Below, in pieces: positions 26,398 through 35,034 of a stretch of 64,000 nt of DNA (the stretch's first letter is position 1; each line of letters opens with the position of its first letter). The position numbers and the translations under genes were made by a program. The stretch comes from Paraburkholderia rhynchosiae. GTDB taxonomy: Bacteria > Pseudomonadota > Gammaproteobacteria > Burkholderiales > Burkholderiaceae. The notes under the pieces are model-generated. The model worked only from the letters and a program-made list of their open reading frames with translations. It was not told the DNA's origin and did not search any database. The DNA is taken from positions 124,001 through 188,000 of the forward strand of contig NZ_PNXY01000012.1 of assembly GCF_002879865.1 (NCBI RefSeq). The letters are read 5' to 3'.

Positions 26398-27999
26398 ATG
26401 AACGCACGCATGCCCGATGACGCCGCGGCGCACGACCGGTCCGCGCCCCTCGAAACCGATATCGCTATTATCGGGACCGGCTTTGCGGGTCTCGGCATGG
26501 CGATTCGTCTGCGGCAAGCCGGCATGACCGATTTCGTCGTCGCCGAGAAAGCCGATTCGGTGGGCGGCACGTGGCGCGACAATCACTACCCGGGCTGCGC
26601 ATGCGACGTGCAATCTCACGTCTATTCGTTTTCGTTTGCACCGAATCCGCGCTGGACCCGAATGTTTGCGCGTCAACCGGAAATCCGCGCTTACCTGGAG
26701 GAATGCACGCAACGCTTCCGCGTCGAGCGCCATTTGCGTTTTGGCCACGAACTCGCGAGCGCCGTCTACGACGAGGCGCGCCACCGGTGGCACCTGACTT
26801 TTTCCAATGGACAGCAATGGTCGGCCCGCGTGCTGATTTCGGCGATGGGCGGCCTCTCGCGCGCGGCCATGCCGGACATTCCCGGCATCGACAGATTCAA
26901 GGGCAAGACGTTTCACTCGCAGCATTGGGACCATACGTATCCGCTCGAAGGCAAACGTGTCGCTGTAATCGGCACGGGCGCGAGCGCGATCCAGTTCGTG
27001 CCGCAGATTGCGCCGCGTGTCGCGCATCTCGACCTGTTCCAGCGCACACCGCCGTGGATCATGCCGAAGGCCGACCGAGCGGTGAAGCCGTTCGAACAAT
27101 GGCTCTTCAGACACGTGCCGTTCACGCAGAAAATCATGCGCTCGGCGTTGTACTGCATGCTCGAATCGCGCGCGCTCGGCTTCGCGATTCATCCCTCGCT
27201 GATGAAGACTGCGCAGAAAGTCGCGGAGCGGCATTTGCGCCGCCAGGTGCATGACCCGCAATTGCGCGCGACGCTCACGCCGAACTACACGATGGGTTGC
27301 AAACGCATTCTGATTTCGAACGACTATTTCCCCGCTCTCTCGCGTGAGAATGTTTCGCTGACGACAAGCGCGATCGAGCGCATCGACGAAGGCGCAGTGA
27401 TCACCAGCGACGGCGTGCGTCACCCGGCCGATTGCCTGATCTTCGGTACCGGTTTCCAGGTCGCGGATCCGTTTCCGCCGGGAGTCGTGCGCGGACGCGG
27501 CGGCGTCGACATCGTCGATACATGGCGAGATGGCGCGCATGCGTATCTCGGTACGACGTTACCTGGTTATCCGAACTTTTTCATGATAGTGGGTCCCAAC
27601 ACCGGGCTAGGCCACAATTCGATGGTGTTCATGATCGAGTCGCAGGTCGAATACATTCTGCGCGCGCTGAAGGCAATGCGCGCCGAACGGGCCGAAGCGA
27701 TCGAAGTTCGCCCTCACGTGGAGCGCGCATACAACGAGCAGATCCAGCAGAAGCTCGGCCGCGCGATCTGGTCGACGGGCGGTTGCAAGAGCTGGTATCT
27801 CGATCCGAAAACCGGCAGGAACACCACACTGTGGCCCGGATTCGCGTACAAGTTCCGCCAGGCGACCCGCACCTTCAGCATCGACGATTACTTCGCTTAT
27901 TCGCCCACGCCGCAAACCATGAGCACTTACGCCGCCTTGCAACAGTCTGCGCGTGCGCATGGTAATGCGGGGCCGTCTGCATCCGCGGAACCGATCTGA
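26398..27999 (+). CDS. Flavin-containing Baeyer-Villiger-type monooxygenase
   Basis: 533 residues. The first Rossmann motif GTGFAGLG is at 26-33, the FAD/NADPH signature GGTWRDNHYPGCACDVQSH near 60, the Baeyer-Villiger fingerprint FKGKTFHSQHWDH near 167, and the second Rossmann motif GTGASA near 192. Such enzymes insert oxygen into ketones using NADPH and O2, giving esters or lactones. It is first in an operon with an SDR dehydrogenase (alcohol to ketone), a diiron-like protein and an α/β hydrolase (ester or epoxide cleavage), consistent with stepwise degradation of a hydrophobic alcohol or ketone. Ribosome site AAGGAG is present. Confidence 0.92.
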   Translation: MNARMPDDAAAHDRSAPLETDIAIIGTGFAGLGMAIRLRQAGMTDFVVAEKADSVGGTWRDNHYPGCACDVQSHVYSFSFAPNPRWTRMFARQPEIRAYLEECTQRFRVERHLRFGHELASAVYDEARHRWHLTFSNGQQWSARVLISAMGGLSRAAMPDIPGIDRFKGKTFHSQHWDHTYPLEGKRVAVIGTGASAIQFVPQIAPRVAHLDLFQRTPPWIMPKADRAVKPFEQWLFRHVPFTQKIMRSALYCMLESRALGFAIHPSLMKTAQKVAERHLRRQVHDPQLRATLTPNYTMGCKRILISNDYFPALSRENVSLTTSAIERIDEGAVITSDGVRHPADCLIFGTGFQVADPFPPGVVRGRGGVDIVDTWRDGAHAYLGTTLPGYPNFFMIVGPNTGLGHNSMVFMIESQVEYILRALKAMRAERAEAIEVRPHVERAYNEQIQQKLGRAIWSTGGCKSWYLDPKTGRNTTLWPGFAYKFRQATRTFSIDDYFAYSPTPQTMSTYAALQQSARAHGNAGPSASAEPI

Positions 28000-28048
28000 A
28001 ACACACATAACGACAGCGCACCTTCAGAGAGGACAGGAGATAAAGCCA

Positions 28049-28957
28049 ATGAAGCATTTCACCGATAAGGTCGCCGCGATTACCGGCGCGGGCTCCGGCA
28101 TGGGCCGCTCGCTCGCGATCCGGCTCGCGCGCGAAGGCTGTCACCTCGCGCTGGCCGATCGCAACGCCGCGAGTCTCGAAGAAACCGCGCGACTTGCGCA
28201 GGCCGCCGCGCCGCATATCGTTGGCGCGCCGTTGCTCATCACCACAGCCGTGCTCGATGTTGCCGACCGCGCCGCGATGTTCGCCTGGGCCGCCGAAACG
28301 GCGGCGCAGCACCGTCGCGTCAACCTCGTGTTCAACAACGCGGGCGTCGCGCTGTCGAGCACCATCGAAGGCATGGACTACGTGGATCTCGAGTGGATCG
28401 TCGGTATCAACTTCTGGGGCGTCGTGCACGGCACGAAGGCATTTCTGCCACATCTGAAGGCTTCGGGCGAAGGCCATATCGTCAATACGTCGAGCGTATT
28501 CGGGCTGTTCTCGCAGCCGGGCATGAGCGGCTACAACGCGACGAAGTTCGCCGTGCGCGGCTTTACAGAAGCACTGCGCCAGGAACTCGACCTGATGAAA
28601 TGCGGCGTCTCGGCCACGTGCGTCCATCCAGGCGGGATCCGCACGAGCATCGCGCAATCGAGCCGCATTGCGCCGAACATGGTCGGCTTCATGCTCGAGA
28701 ACGAACAGCAAGGCAAGGACGACTTCGAGAAATTCTTTATCACCACCGCCGACGAAGCCGCGCGCGTGATCCTCGATGGCGTGCGCAAGAATAAACGGCG
28801 CGTGTTGATCGGCCGCGACGCGCGGGCGGCCGACTGGCTCGCTCGCACGCTGCCCGCCGCGTATCAGGTACTCGTCGTGCTGCAAACGCGGCGCATGAAA
28901 CGCATCGCCGTGAAGCGCGCGCGGCGCACGGCGCAATTGGGTGGCAGGCGTGTGTGA
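28049..28957 (+). CDS. Short-chain dehydrogenase/reductase
   Basis: 302 residues of the classical SDR fold. Cofactor motif ITGAGSGMGRSLAIRLA (near 10-27), NNAGVALSS (near 90), catalytic Ser in NTSSVFG and YNATK as the Tyr-x3-Lys pair. The start at 28049 (MKHFTDK) follows an AGGAGA site; the longer frame begins inside the monooxygenase gene. Likely oxidises an alcohol to the ketone substrate of the monooxygenase, or the reverse. The C-terminal extension (from about 255, Arg-rich) is longer than minimal SDRs, as in membrane-associated family members. Confidence 0.92.
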   Translation: MKHFTDKVAAITGAGSGMGRSLAIRLAREGCHLALADRNAASLEETARLAQAAAPHIVGAPLLITTAVLDVADRAAMFAWAAETAAQHRRVNLVFNNAGVALSSTIEGMDYVDLEWIVGINFWGVVHGTKAFLPHLKASGEGHIVNTSSVFGLFSQPGMSGYNATKFAVRGFTEALRQELDLMKCGVSATCVHPGGIRTSIAQSSRIAPNMVGFMLENEQQGKDDFEKFFITTADEAARVILDGVRKNKRRVLIGRDARAADWLARTLPAAYQVLVVLQTRRMKRIAVKRARRTAQLGGRRV

Positions 28958-29042
28958 CGCAAACCGCTCGACAGCCTCTTCAGCACGACGCAGCAGGATC
29001 AAAAGCAATACAAGCATTGCAAGGCTCACAAGGAGAAAGGCC

Positions 29043-29924
29043 ATGATGCCGGTTCGCCGCGACCTACGCTTCAATCTTCCGCAGGACCGTGCCTGCGATT
29101 GGCACGCGCAAGGCTCGCATGTGACACACTTCTTCAACGCGCTTTCGCTGCTGTTCCCGGCCGGCGAGCGTTTTTTCATGGACAGCGTGCGCAATTATCG
29201 CGGCGAGATCGACGACCCAGTGCTGAAAAAGCAGGTGCTCGGCTTCATCGGCCAGGAAGCGATGCATACGCGTGAGCACATGGAATACAACGATCTGCTG
29301 CAACAAGCCGGCTTGCCCGCGCATAAGCTCGACAAACGGCTGTGGGCGATCCTGAACTTCGGCCGCAAAGTGCTGCCGCATTCGTATCAGCTTGCGGTCA
29401 CGGTTTGCCTCGAACATTACACGGCGATGCTGGCTGGCCTACTGCTCGAAGACGGATCTCGCATCGACGGGTCCGTCGAAGGTTATGCGCAAATGTGGAC
29501 CTGGCACGCGCTCGAAGAGACCGAGCACAAGTCCGTTTCCTACGACGTGTGGAATACAGTGCTCAAGCCCGGCTTGGGGCGTTATCTGTTGCGTACGGGC
29601 GTCATGCTTGCCACCACGTTAACGTTCTGGCTGATCGTGTTCGACTTTCATGTGCGTCTGTTGATCGCGGACCGCAAACGCGGCGATCATCTGCGCGGCA
29701 TGTGGCGCGTGGTGAAGTATCTTTACGGCCCACGCCATGGCGTGTTTCCACGCATCGCAGCTGAATGGCTGAGCTTTTTCCGGCCAGGTTTTCATCCGTG
29801 GGATCACGACAATTGCGCGCAACTTTCGCGTATCGATGGCCTCGTTGCCGCGGTCGACGCCTCGAACGCCAACACGCCGAATGCGCGAAGAGCCGCGCGG
29901 AGCGGCATGCAGGCCGCTGCGTGA
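29043..29924 (+). CDS. Predicted metal-dependent hydrolase family (PF10118-like), ferritin-like motifs
   Basis: 293 residues. Helical protein with repeated Glu/His pairs typical of the "metal-dependent hydrolase" PF10118 family: FIGQEAMHTREHMEYN, VCLEHYTAML and WHALEETEHKSVSYDVW. The E-x2-H pattern suggests a ferritin-like dinuclear metal site, so oxygenase chemistry is possible despite the family name. A hydrophobic stretch (about 190-215) may anchor it to the membrane. AAGGAG lies before the paired ATGATG; I chose the first. The stop overlaps the GTG of the next gene. Confidence 0.82.
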   Translation: MMPVRRDLRFNLPQDRACDWHAQGSHVTHFFNALSLLFPAGERFFMDSVRNYRGEIDDPVLKKQVLGFIGQEAMHTREHMEYNDLLQQAGLPAHKLDKRLWAILNFGRKVLPHSYQLAVTVCLEHYTAMLAGLLLEDGSRIDGSVEGYAQMWTWHALEETEHKSVSYDVWNTVLKPGLGRYLLRTGVMLATTLTFWLIVFDFHVRLLIADRKRGDHLRGMWRVVKYLYGPRHGVFPRIAAEWLSFFRPGFHPWDHDNCAQLSRIDGLVAAVDASNANTPNARRAARSGMQAAA

Positions 29925-30865
29925 TACGCGACACGCTATGGGTCGATGCCGGCGATGTGCGGCTCGCGGCCTACGTAAGCGGACCGCAGGACGCGCCGCC
30001 CATCCTGCTCGTGCATGGTTATCCAGACTCCGCAGCAGTGTGGGAACCGGTGCGCGCGCAGCTCGACGCGCGCCACCGCGTAATCAGTTACGACGTGCGC
30101 GGCGCGGGTGCCTCGCAAGCCCCGGCAACGCGTAACGGGTACCGTCTGGAACGACTCGCCGCCGACCTCGCGGCGGTCGCCAATGCAACGTGCGGGCGAC
30201 AGTCATTTCACCTGGTTGGCCACGACTGGGGTTCGATTCAAGGCTGGGAAGCGGTAACCGATCCGCAATTCAAAGGCCGCATCACGTCGTACACGTCGAT
30301 CTCCGGGCCGTGCCTCGATCATGCGTCGTTCGGGTTGCGCGACAGACATGGTGCTGATGATAAACATAGGATCTCGAAACAATCGCTTCGTAGCGGCTTT
30401 CGTCAAACGCTCAAGTCCTGGTACATCTTCTTCTTTCATCTACCGTGGCTGCCGGAACTCGTGTGGCGCCTGGGCGGCGCACGCATGTGGCCGCTGTGGC
30501 TGCGCGTGACCGAACACCTGCAAGCGCCGCGCGACCCCGCGCAGATGCGCAACGCGATCAACGGTCTGAATCTTTACCGCGCCAATTTCCTGGACAAACT
30601 GCTGCACCCGCGCCCACGCCACGCGCATGCGCCCGTGCAGTTCATCGTACCGCTGCGTGACCGTTACGTCGGACCGGAGTTATCGGTCGGGCAGGAAGGC
30701 TGGCTCGGGCCCTATGAACGCATCGAACTCGACGCGGGCCATTGGGTCGTGCTGCGTGAGCCGGAATGGATCGCCGCCAACATCGAGCGCTTTGTCGCGC
30801 GGCATCGAGCGGGCCCGGCCGGGCCGGCCACGTGCTCAATCAACGCTCGCGCGGGAGGCGAGTAA
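29921..30865 (+). CDS. α/β hydrolase, epoxide hydrolase/dehalogenase-like
   Basis: 314 residues with the α/β hydrolase fold: oxyanion motif HGYPDS (32-37), nucleophile elbow GHDWGS (100-105) with Asp102 instead of Ser, and the catalytic His in DAGHWVV near the end. An Asp nucleophile points to epoxide hydrolase or haloalkane dehalogenase rather than an esterase. The start is a GTG overlapping the previous stop (GTGA), so translation is coupled; upstream ATGs lie within the previous gene in another frame. It closes the monooxygenase operon. The 3' end overlaps the convergent glycolipid-binding gene by 26 bases. Confidence 0.87.
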   Translation: MIRDTLWVDAGDVRLAAYVSGPQDAPPILLVHGYPDSAAVWEPVRAQLDARHRVISYDVRGAGASQAPATRNGYRLERLAADLAAVANATCGRQSFHLVGHDWGSIQGWEAVTDPQFKGRITSYTSISGPCLDHASFGLRDRHGADDKHRISKQSLRSGFRQTLKSWYIFFFHLPWLPELVWRLGGARMWPLWLRVTEHLQAPRDPAQMRNAINGLNLYRANFLDKLLHPRPRHAHAPVQFIVPLRDRYVGPELSVGQEGWLGPYERIELDAGHWVVLREPEWIAANIERFVARHRAGPAGPATCSINARAGGE

Positions 30866-31394
30866 ACAGCGTCGGATAGTCGATCACGAGGCCGTCTTCG
30901 TCAACCTTCATATTCGCCGTGAAGTTGCGGAAGATGCCTTCGTAGCGGTACTCGCGGTTCAACTCGATACACGAATACGCCTGCTCCACGCGCGTGACCT
31001 GCAAGTCCGGCGTCGAAATGTACGCGACCGAAATCGGCTGACGCTGCCCCTCGGCGAGTTGCAGCCGGCGAATCGGCAATGTGTTGGTGAACGGCGTCGC
31101 GGCGATATCGATGTCGATGCATCCTTCGATCGCGCTCAATACGAGGCCGTGACCATCGCGCCAATGACCGTCGCCGTCGCCATGCAACTCCAGCTCTCCC
31201 CCGCCGACGATCTTTAGCCACGCATACCGTGTGCGCCATTGCGCGTCGCAGCGCACTCTATAGTGCAATCCGTAGCCCTTGCCGTAGCGCTGTCCGACCA
31301 CGGTGCTTTCCACTTCGAAACCGTCGCCGCGTACGTCGAACGCCAGATGTTCGATACCGTCGCCCTCTTGCGATGCCCAACGTAGTTCTCGCAT
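30840..31394 (-). CDS. Putative glycolipid-binding protein (PF06475-like)
   Basis: 184 residues matching the putative glycolipid-binding family, with the typical ending YRYEGIFRNFTANMKVDEDG, then LVIDYPTLFTRL. β-rich, no signal peptide, and no catalytic motif. The start at 31394 (MRELRWAS) fits the family; the longer frame adds ten unlikely residues. It is convergent with and overlaps the α/β hydrolase gene. Function in this family is poorly known; a lipid link would suit the neighbouring hydrophobic-substrate operon, but that is inference. Confidence 0.82.
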   Translation of the reverse strand: MRELRWASQEGDGIEHLAFDVRGDGFEVESTVVGQRYGKGYGLHYRVRCDAQWRTRYAWLKIVGGGELELHGDGDGHWRDGHGLVLSAIEGCIDIDIAATPFTNTLPIRRLQLAEGQRQPISVAYISTPDLQVTRVEQAYSCIELNREYRYEGIFRNFTANMKVDEDGLVIDYPTLFTRLPRER

Positions 31395-31644
31395 CAGCCC
31401 GTCTCCTCGTGAAGTGCGCAGCAAGCACGCGCGCCGTGGTCCATATCGTAGCGCGAACGGTTGGCGTTCGCCGATGCGTCACACGCCGGCCATCACGCGC
31501 AGGTGTTGCAAATAGCGACTATCAACGCGCGGGCATGCTCGCAGACGTGCCGCTGCCCTATGCTCGCGGTTCACATTTATGCGTCGCGCCGCGCGCGATT
31601 GCATTGCAGGACGCACACCGCAGAATGTTCATCACTTTCAAGCC

Positions 31645-32541
31645 ATGCACGCCGCCGCGACCGAAGCACACTCCGCCGCCTTGCGCACGCTGTTGCGCAG
31701 CATTGGCCAGATCGTGCTGCAAGCGAACGCATTCACGGGCATATGCCTGCTCGCCGGCTGGCTTCTGTGCGACCCGCGCCTCGCGTGCGCGGCGCTGATG
31801 GGCGCGGTCGCGGCCAACGTGAGCGCGGTGCTGGCCGGTCATCGCGACGATGACATCCGCGCCGGTCTGCACGGTTTCAACGGCGCATTGGCCGCGCTCG
31901 CCGCGTTCAATTTCATCGCCAACAATGCGACCGCGGTCGCAGTGGCGATTCTCGCCGCGACAGGCACGTCGTGGCTTCTCGGACCGTGGTCGCGATGGCT
32001 GCGCTCGCGCGGGCTCGGCTATTTTTCGAGTCCATGTCTGATCGTCACGTGGCTGTGGCTGCCGACGGCGGCAGGCGTCGCTCGACCGGCAACGATGCAG
32101 GCAACGCATCCACTTGACGCAATTGAACTCAGCACCGGGGTGCTTGCCAGCCTCGCGCAAACCGGTTTTGCATCGAGCGCATTGGCCGGCCTGCTCGTGC
32201 TGATCGGGATCGCCGCGGCGTCCGTAAGGCATGCGCTGCGTGCGCTGATCGGCGCGTCGCTCGCAAGCGGCGCGCACGCGCTGTTGGGCGCGACGACAAG
32301 CTCGTTCGACGCGGGCCTGCTAGGATTCAACGGCGCGCTCACTGCCCTCGCGCTGACCGATTGCGGCCTCGCGTGGCTGCTCGGCGGCGTGGCGATGTCG
32401 GCGGGACTGCAAGCGGCGACCGCTTGCGTTGGCTTGCCGGCGATGACCGCGCCCTTCGTCGTCGCCACGTGGAGCGTGCAATGGCTCAGGCAGCGCGTGA
32501 TGCGAAACTGGCTGCGTGACAAGCCGACACGTCGTGCATAA
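31645..32541 (+). CDS. Urea transporter (UT family)
   Basis: 298 residues, strongly hydrophobic, with two homologous halves each carrying the urea-transporter hallmark: GLHGFNGALAALA and GLLGFNGALTALAL. This duplicated motif forms the selectivity filter in the channel-like UT family. It would allow facilitated urea uptake across the inner membrane. No urease genes are in the window. The ATG at 31645 is chosen from the hydrophobicity start; the upstream extension is Arg/Cys-rich and unlikely. Confidence 0.85.
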   Translation: MHAAATEAHSAALRTLLRSIGQIVLQANAFTGICLLAGWLLCDPRLACAALMGAVAANVSAVLAGHRDDDIRAGLHGFNGALAALAAFNFIANNATAVAVAILAATGTSWLLGPWSRWLRSRGLGYFSSPCLIVTWLWLPTAAGVARPATMQATHPLDAIELSTGVLASLAQTGFASSALAGLLVLIGIAAASVRHALRALIGASLASGAHALLGATTSSFDAGLLGFNGALTALALTDCGLAWLLGGVAMSAGLQAATACVGLPAMTAPFVVATWSVQWLRQRVMRNWLRDKPTRRA

Positions 32542-32585
32542 GGTGCTGAGGCCGCCGTCCATCAGGCAATATCAGGAGACATCTC

Positions 32586-33362
32586 ATGTCGTTTATCCAT
32601 ACACCCGCAGGCCGCATTGCGGAGTGCGGGCCGCAATCCGAAGCCGAGCGGCAGACCCGCGTCGACCTCGCCGCCGCCTATCGCCTCGTCGCGCTCAACG
32701 GCTGGGACGATCTGATCTACACGCATATTTCGGCGAGTGTTCCTGGCGAACCCGGCCATTTTCTGATCAATCCGTTCGGCCTCGCGTTCGACGAAGTAAG
32801 CGCGTCGAACCTGGTGAAAATCGACATCGACGGCAATATTGTCGGCGCGAGCGAACATGCGGTGAACGTGACCGGCTTCGCCCTGCACGCCGCCGTGCAT
32901 GCGGCGCGCGCCGACGCTTTCTGCGTGATGCATCTGCATAATACGGCGGGCGTGGCGGTGTCGGCGCAACCGGCGGGTTTGTTGCCCGTGTCGCAACACG
33001 CGCTGCGCTTTTACGGCCAGCTTGCATATCACGACTATGAAGGTCTCGCGTTTACACCAGCCGAAGGCCGACGCCTTGTCGAACATTTAGCGGATAAACC
33101 GGCCATACTGCTGCGCAATCACGGCACGCTGACGATCGGGCGCACCGTCGCCGAAGCGTATGTGCTGATGGCCACGTTGCTCAAGGCGTGCGAGATCCAG
33201 TTGCAGGCGCAAGCCTGCGGTGCGCAACTGGTCGTGCCCGACGACGCCGTCGCCGCGCGCACGGCAGAGCAACTGTACGACGGCGGCGCAATTGAGGGCG
33301 GGCTTGAATGGCCCGCGTTGCAGCGCAAGCTCGACCGGCTCGATGCGGGCTATCGCAACTGA
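32586..33362 (+). CDS. Class II aldolase/adducin-family protein
   Basis: 258 residues of the class II aldolase (fuculose-phosphate aldolase/adducin) fold. Metal-binding His in MHLHNTAG and LRNHG, and the substrate loop THISASVPG near residue 43. Many members without a sugar-phosphate context are annotated only at family level. Ribosome site AGGAGA. It is followed by a tautomerase gene; the pair may process a keto acid. The substrate is not determined. Confidence 0.88.
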   Translation: MSFIHTPAGRIAECGPQSEAERQTRVDLAAAYRLVALNGWDDLIYTHISASVPGEPGHFLINPFGLAFDEVSASNLVKIDIDGNIVGASEHAVNVTGFALHAAVHAARADAFCVMHLHNTAGVAVSAQPAGLLPVSQHALRFYGQLAYHDYEGLAFTPAEGRRLVEHLADKPAILLRNHGTLTIGRTVAEAYVLMATLLKACEIQLQAQACGAQLVVPDDAVAARTAEQLYDGGAIEGGLEWPALQRKLDRLDAGYRN

Positions 33363-33453
33363 ACTGAATACCGCAGCCAAATACCGGAACCGGTTACACG
33401 CGCCTGAAGACGCGGCAAATTCGCGTCGATCACATACTCAACGGAGCCAAACC

Positions 33454-33645
33454 ATGCCCACGTTTCGTATCGAACTGTTTGAAGGCCGCTCGCTGGAACA
33501 GAAACGCGAGTTTGTCGAAGCGATCACGAAGGCGACTTGCGAGTCGCTCGGCGTGGAGCCGAATTCGGTGGATATCATTCTCACCGACGTGAAACGCGAG
33601 AACTGGGCGACCGGCGGACGCTTGTGGTCCGATGGCGAGAGCTGA
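33454..33645 (+). CDS. 4-oxalocrotonate tautomerase-like small protein
   Basis: A 63-residue tautomerase with Pro directly after the initiator Met (MPTFRIELFEGRS), the catalytic N-terminal proline once Met is removed. The ILTDVKRENWATGGRLWSD ending carries conserved Arg and Trp residues of the family. Likely hexamer or trimer acting on 2-hydroxy-dienoate or keto acids. The length equals the family norm. It is preceded by ACGGAG and followed at once by a strong terminator. Confidence 0.9.
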   Translation: MPTFRIELFEGRSLEQKREFVEAITKATCESLGVEPNSVDIILTDVKRENWATGGRLWSDGES

Positions 33646-33653
33646 ATTGAAAC

Positions 33654-33683
33654 ACGCTGCGCGCATGGCGCGCGCAGCGTTTT
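33654..33683. terminator. Rho-independent terminator after the tautomerase
   Basis: An 11-bp perfect stem ACGCTGCGCGC/GCGCGCAGCGT with a 5-base loop is followed by TTT. It separates the aldolase-tautomerase unit from the convergent porin gene. Confidence 0.88.
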
Positions 33684-33756
33684 GATGCTCAGCGACGCAT
33701 GATTAAGACGCGTCGCTGTGGCGGCATAACAACACGCCGCCCCCAACCCTGACCAA

Positions 33757-34956
33757 TCAGAAGCGGTGGATGATGCCCACGCCGGCAGCAACCTGACTAC
33801 GCGACGAGGACGGCGCGCTGTTCTGACCGTCGCCGATATCGGCCGTTGCATTGATGATGCTGATGCCGTTGTTGCCGATCGTCTGGCCGCTCGCACGCTG
33901 ATACGCTTCCAGCGCGTACAGACCGGTCCGCTTGGAGAGGCTGTAGTACTGCGAGAGGTTGAACTGGTGATAACGAGCCGCGCTCGAGATGCCGTTCGAC
34001 TCTGTTGCACGCGTGTAGCTATAGCCGGCAGCCAGATCCAGCGCGCTGATCGGCTTGAAGTGCAGCACGGCGCCAGCCGTGTTGAACGTCGCCTGATGAC
34101 GGAACGCCGAACCCACGCCCGGGATGTATTGCACGTTCGAGTACGAGAACGACACGTCCAACTGCGAGCTGAACGCATAGCCGCCGGTGACCGCAACGCG
34201 CTGCTGAGCCTGCGCCGTGCGATAACCGTTGTTGATGCCCGACACGCCCGGCTCAGAGCCATTGTTCGATGCGGTCGAATCCGCGCCCCAGGCACCGCCG
34301 CCCAAAGTCGAGTTATTGATGCGCTGGAAGCCTGCCGCGATACCGAACGGACCGTTCAGGTACTGCACTGCCGCGCTCCAGGTCGAGCCGGCATTGAGCC
34401 TGCCCGCCACGCCGCCCAGCGCATACGAACCGCTTACCGTCAGGCCGTGCATATTCGGCGACGTGTACACCAGCGAGTTGTTCACGCGATACAGCGTATC
34501 CAGCGAGTCGATATCGCCCGGATGCGCGCCGTAAGCGCCCGTCAGCCACGTGGTCGGGCTATACGGCGACAGCAGCGTGTAGTACGACGTGTACTGGCGG
34601 CCGGCCGTCAACGTACCGAATGTGGAATTCGTCACACCAACCCATGCCTGGCGATTGAATGCGAGGCCGCTCACGCCTTGCGCGCCGGTCGCGCTGTTGA
34701 AGCCCTGCTCCAACTGGAAAATGGCCTTCGTGCCGCCGCCAAGATCCTCACCGCCCTTCAGGCCGAAGCGGCTGCCCGCCCAGATGCCATTGTTCATCTT
34801 CACGACCGAGCGGCCGCCCGAGTTCGAACCGAGCGCGGCCGAGCTGCTTTGGTAGCCGATGCCCGTATCGACGATACCGTACAACGTGACGTTGCTCTGG
34901 GCGTGCGCGCCAAGGGCGATCAGACCCAGGGCTGAGGTTGCTAGTGCCTTTTTCAT
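33757..34956 (-). CDS. Outer-membrane porin (Gram-negative porin, Burkholderiales type)
   Basis: 399 residues: signal peptide 1-19 (MKKALATSALGLIALGAHA), first strand SNVTLYGIVDTGIGYQS, repeated β-strand patterns and a C-terminal Phe (GIIHRF) needed for BAM insertion. Trimeric general-diffusion porin of the OmpC-like family. It lies directly downstream of the TRAP transporter genes in the same direction, 78 bases after dctM, so it probably provides outer-membrane passage for aldarates or uronates. Confidence 0.94.
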   Translation of the reverse strand: MKKALATSALGLIALGAHAQSNVTLYGIVDTGIGYQSSSAALGSNSGGRSVVKMNNGIWAGSRFGLKGGEDLGGGTKAIFQLEQGFNSATGAQGVSGLAFNRQAWVGVTNSTFGTLTAGRQYTSYYTLLSPYSPTTWLTGAYGAHPGDIDSLDTLYRVNNSLVYTSPNMHGLTVSGSYALGGVAGRLNAGSTWSAAVQYLNGPFGIAAGFQRINNSTLGGGAWGADSTASNNGSEPGVSGINNGYRTAQAQQRVAVTGGYAFSSQLDVSFSYSNVQYIPGVGSAFRHQATFNTAGAVLHFKPISALDLAAGYSYTRATESNGISSAARYHQFNLSQYYSLSKRTGLYALEAYQRASGQTIGNNGISIINATADIGDGQNSAPSSSRSQVAAGVGIIHRF

Positions 34957-35034
34957 TTATGCTCCTCTTAAAAAACTGTTCTTGACTACCGGCGTTTTGT
35001 GAACAGCGCCGCCGGTGAATCGTGGGGATTGAGG

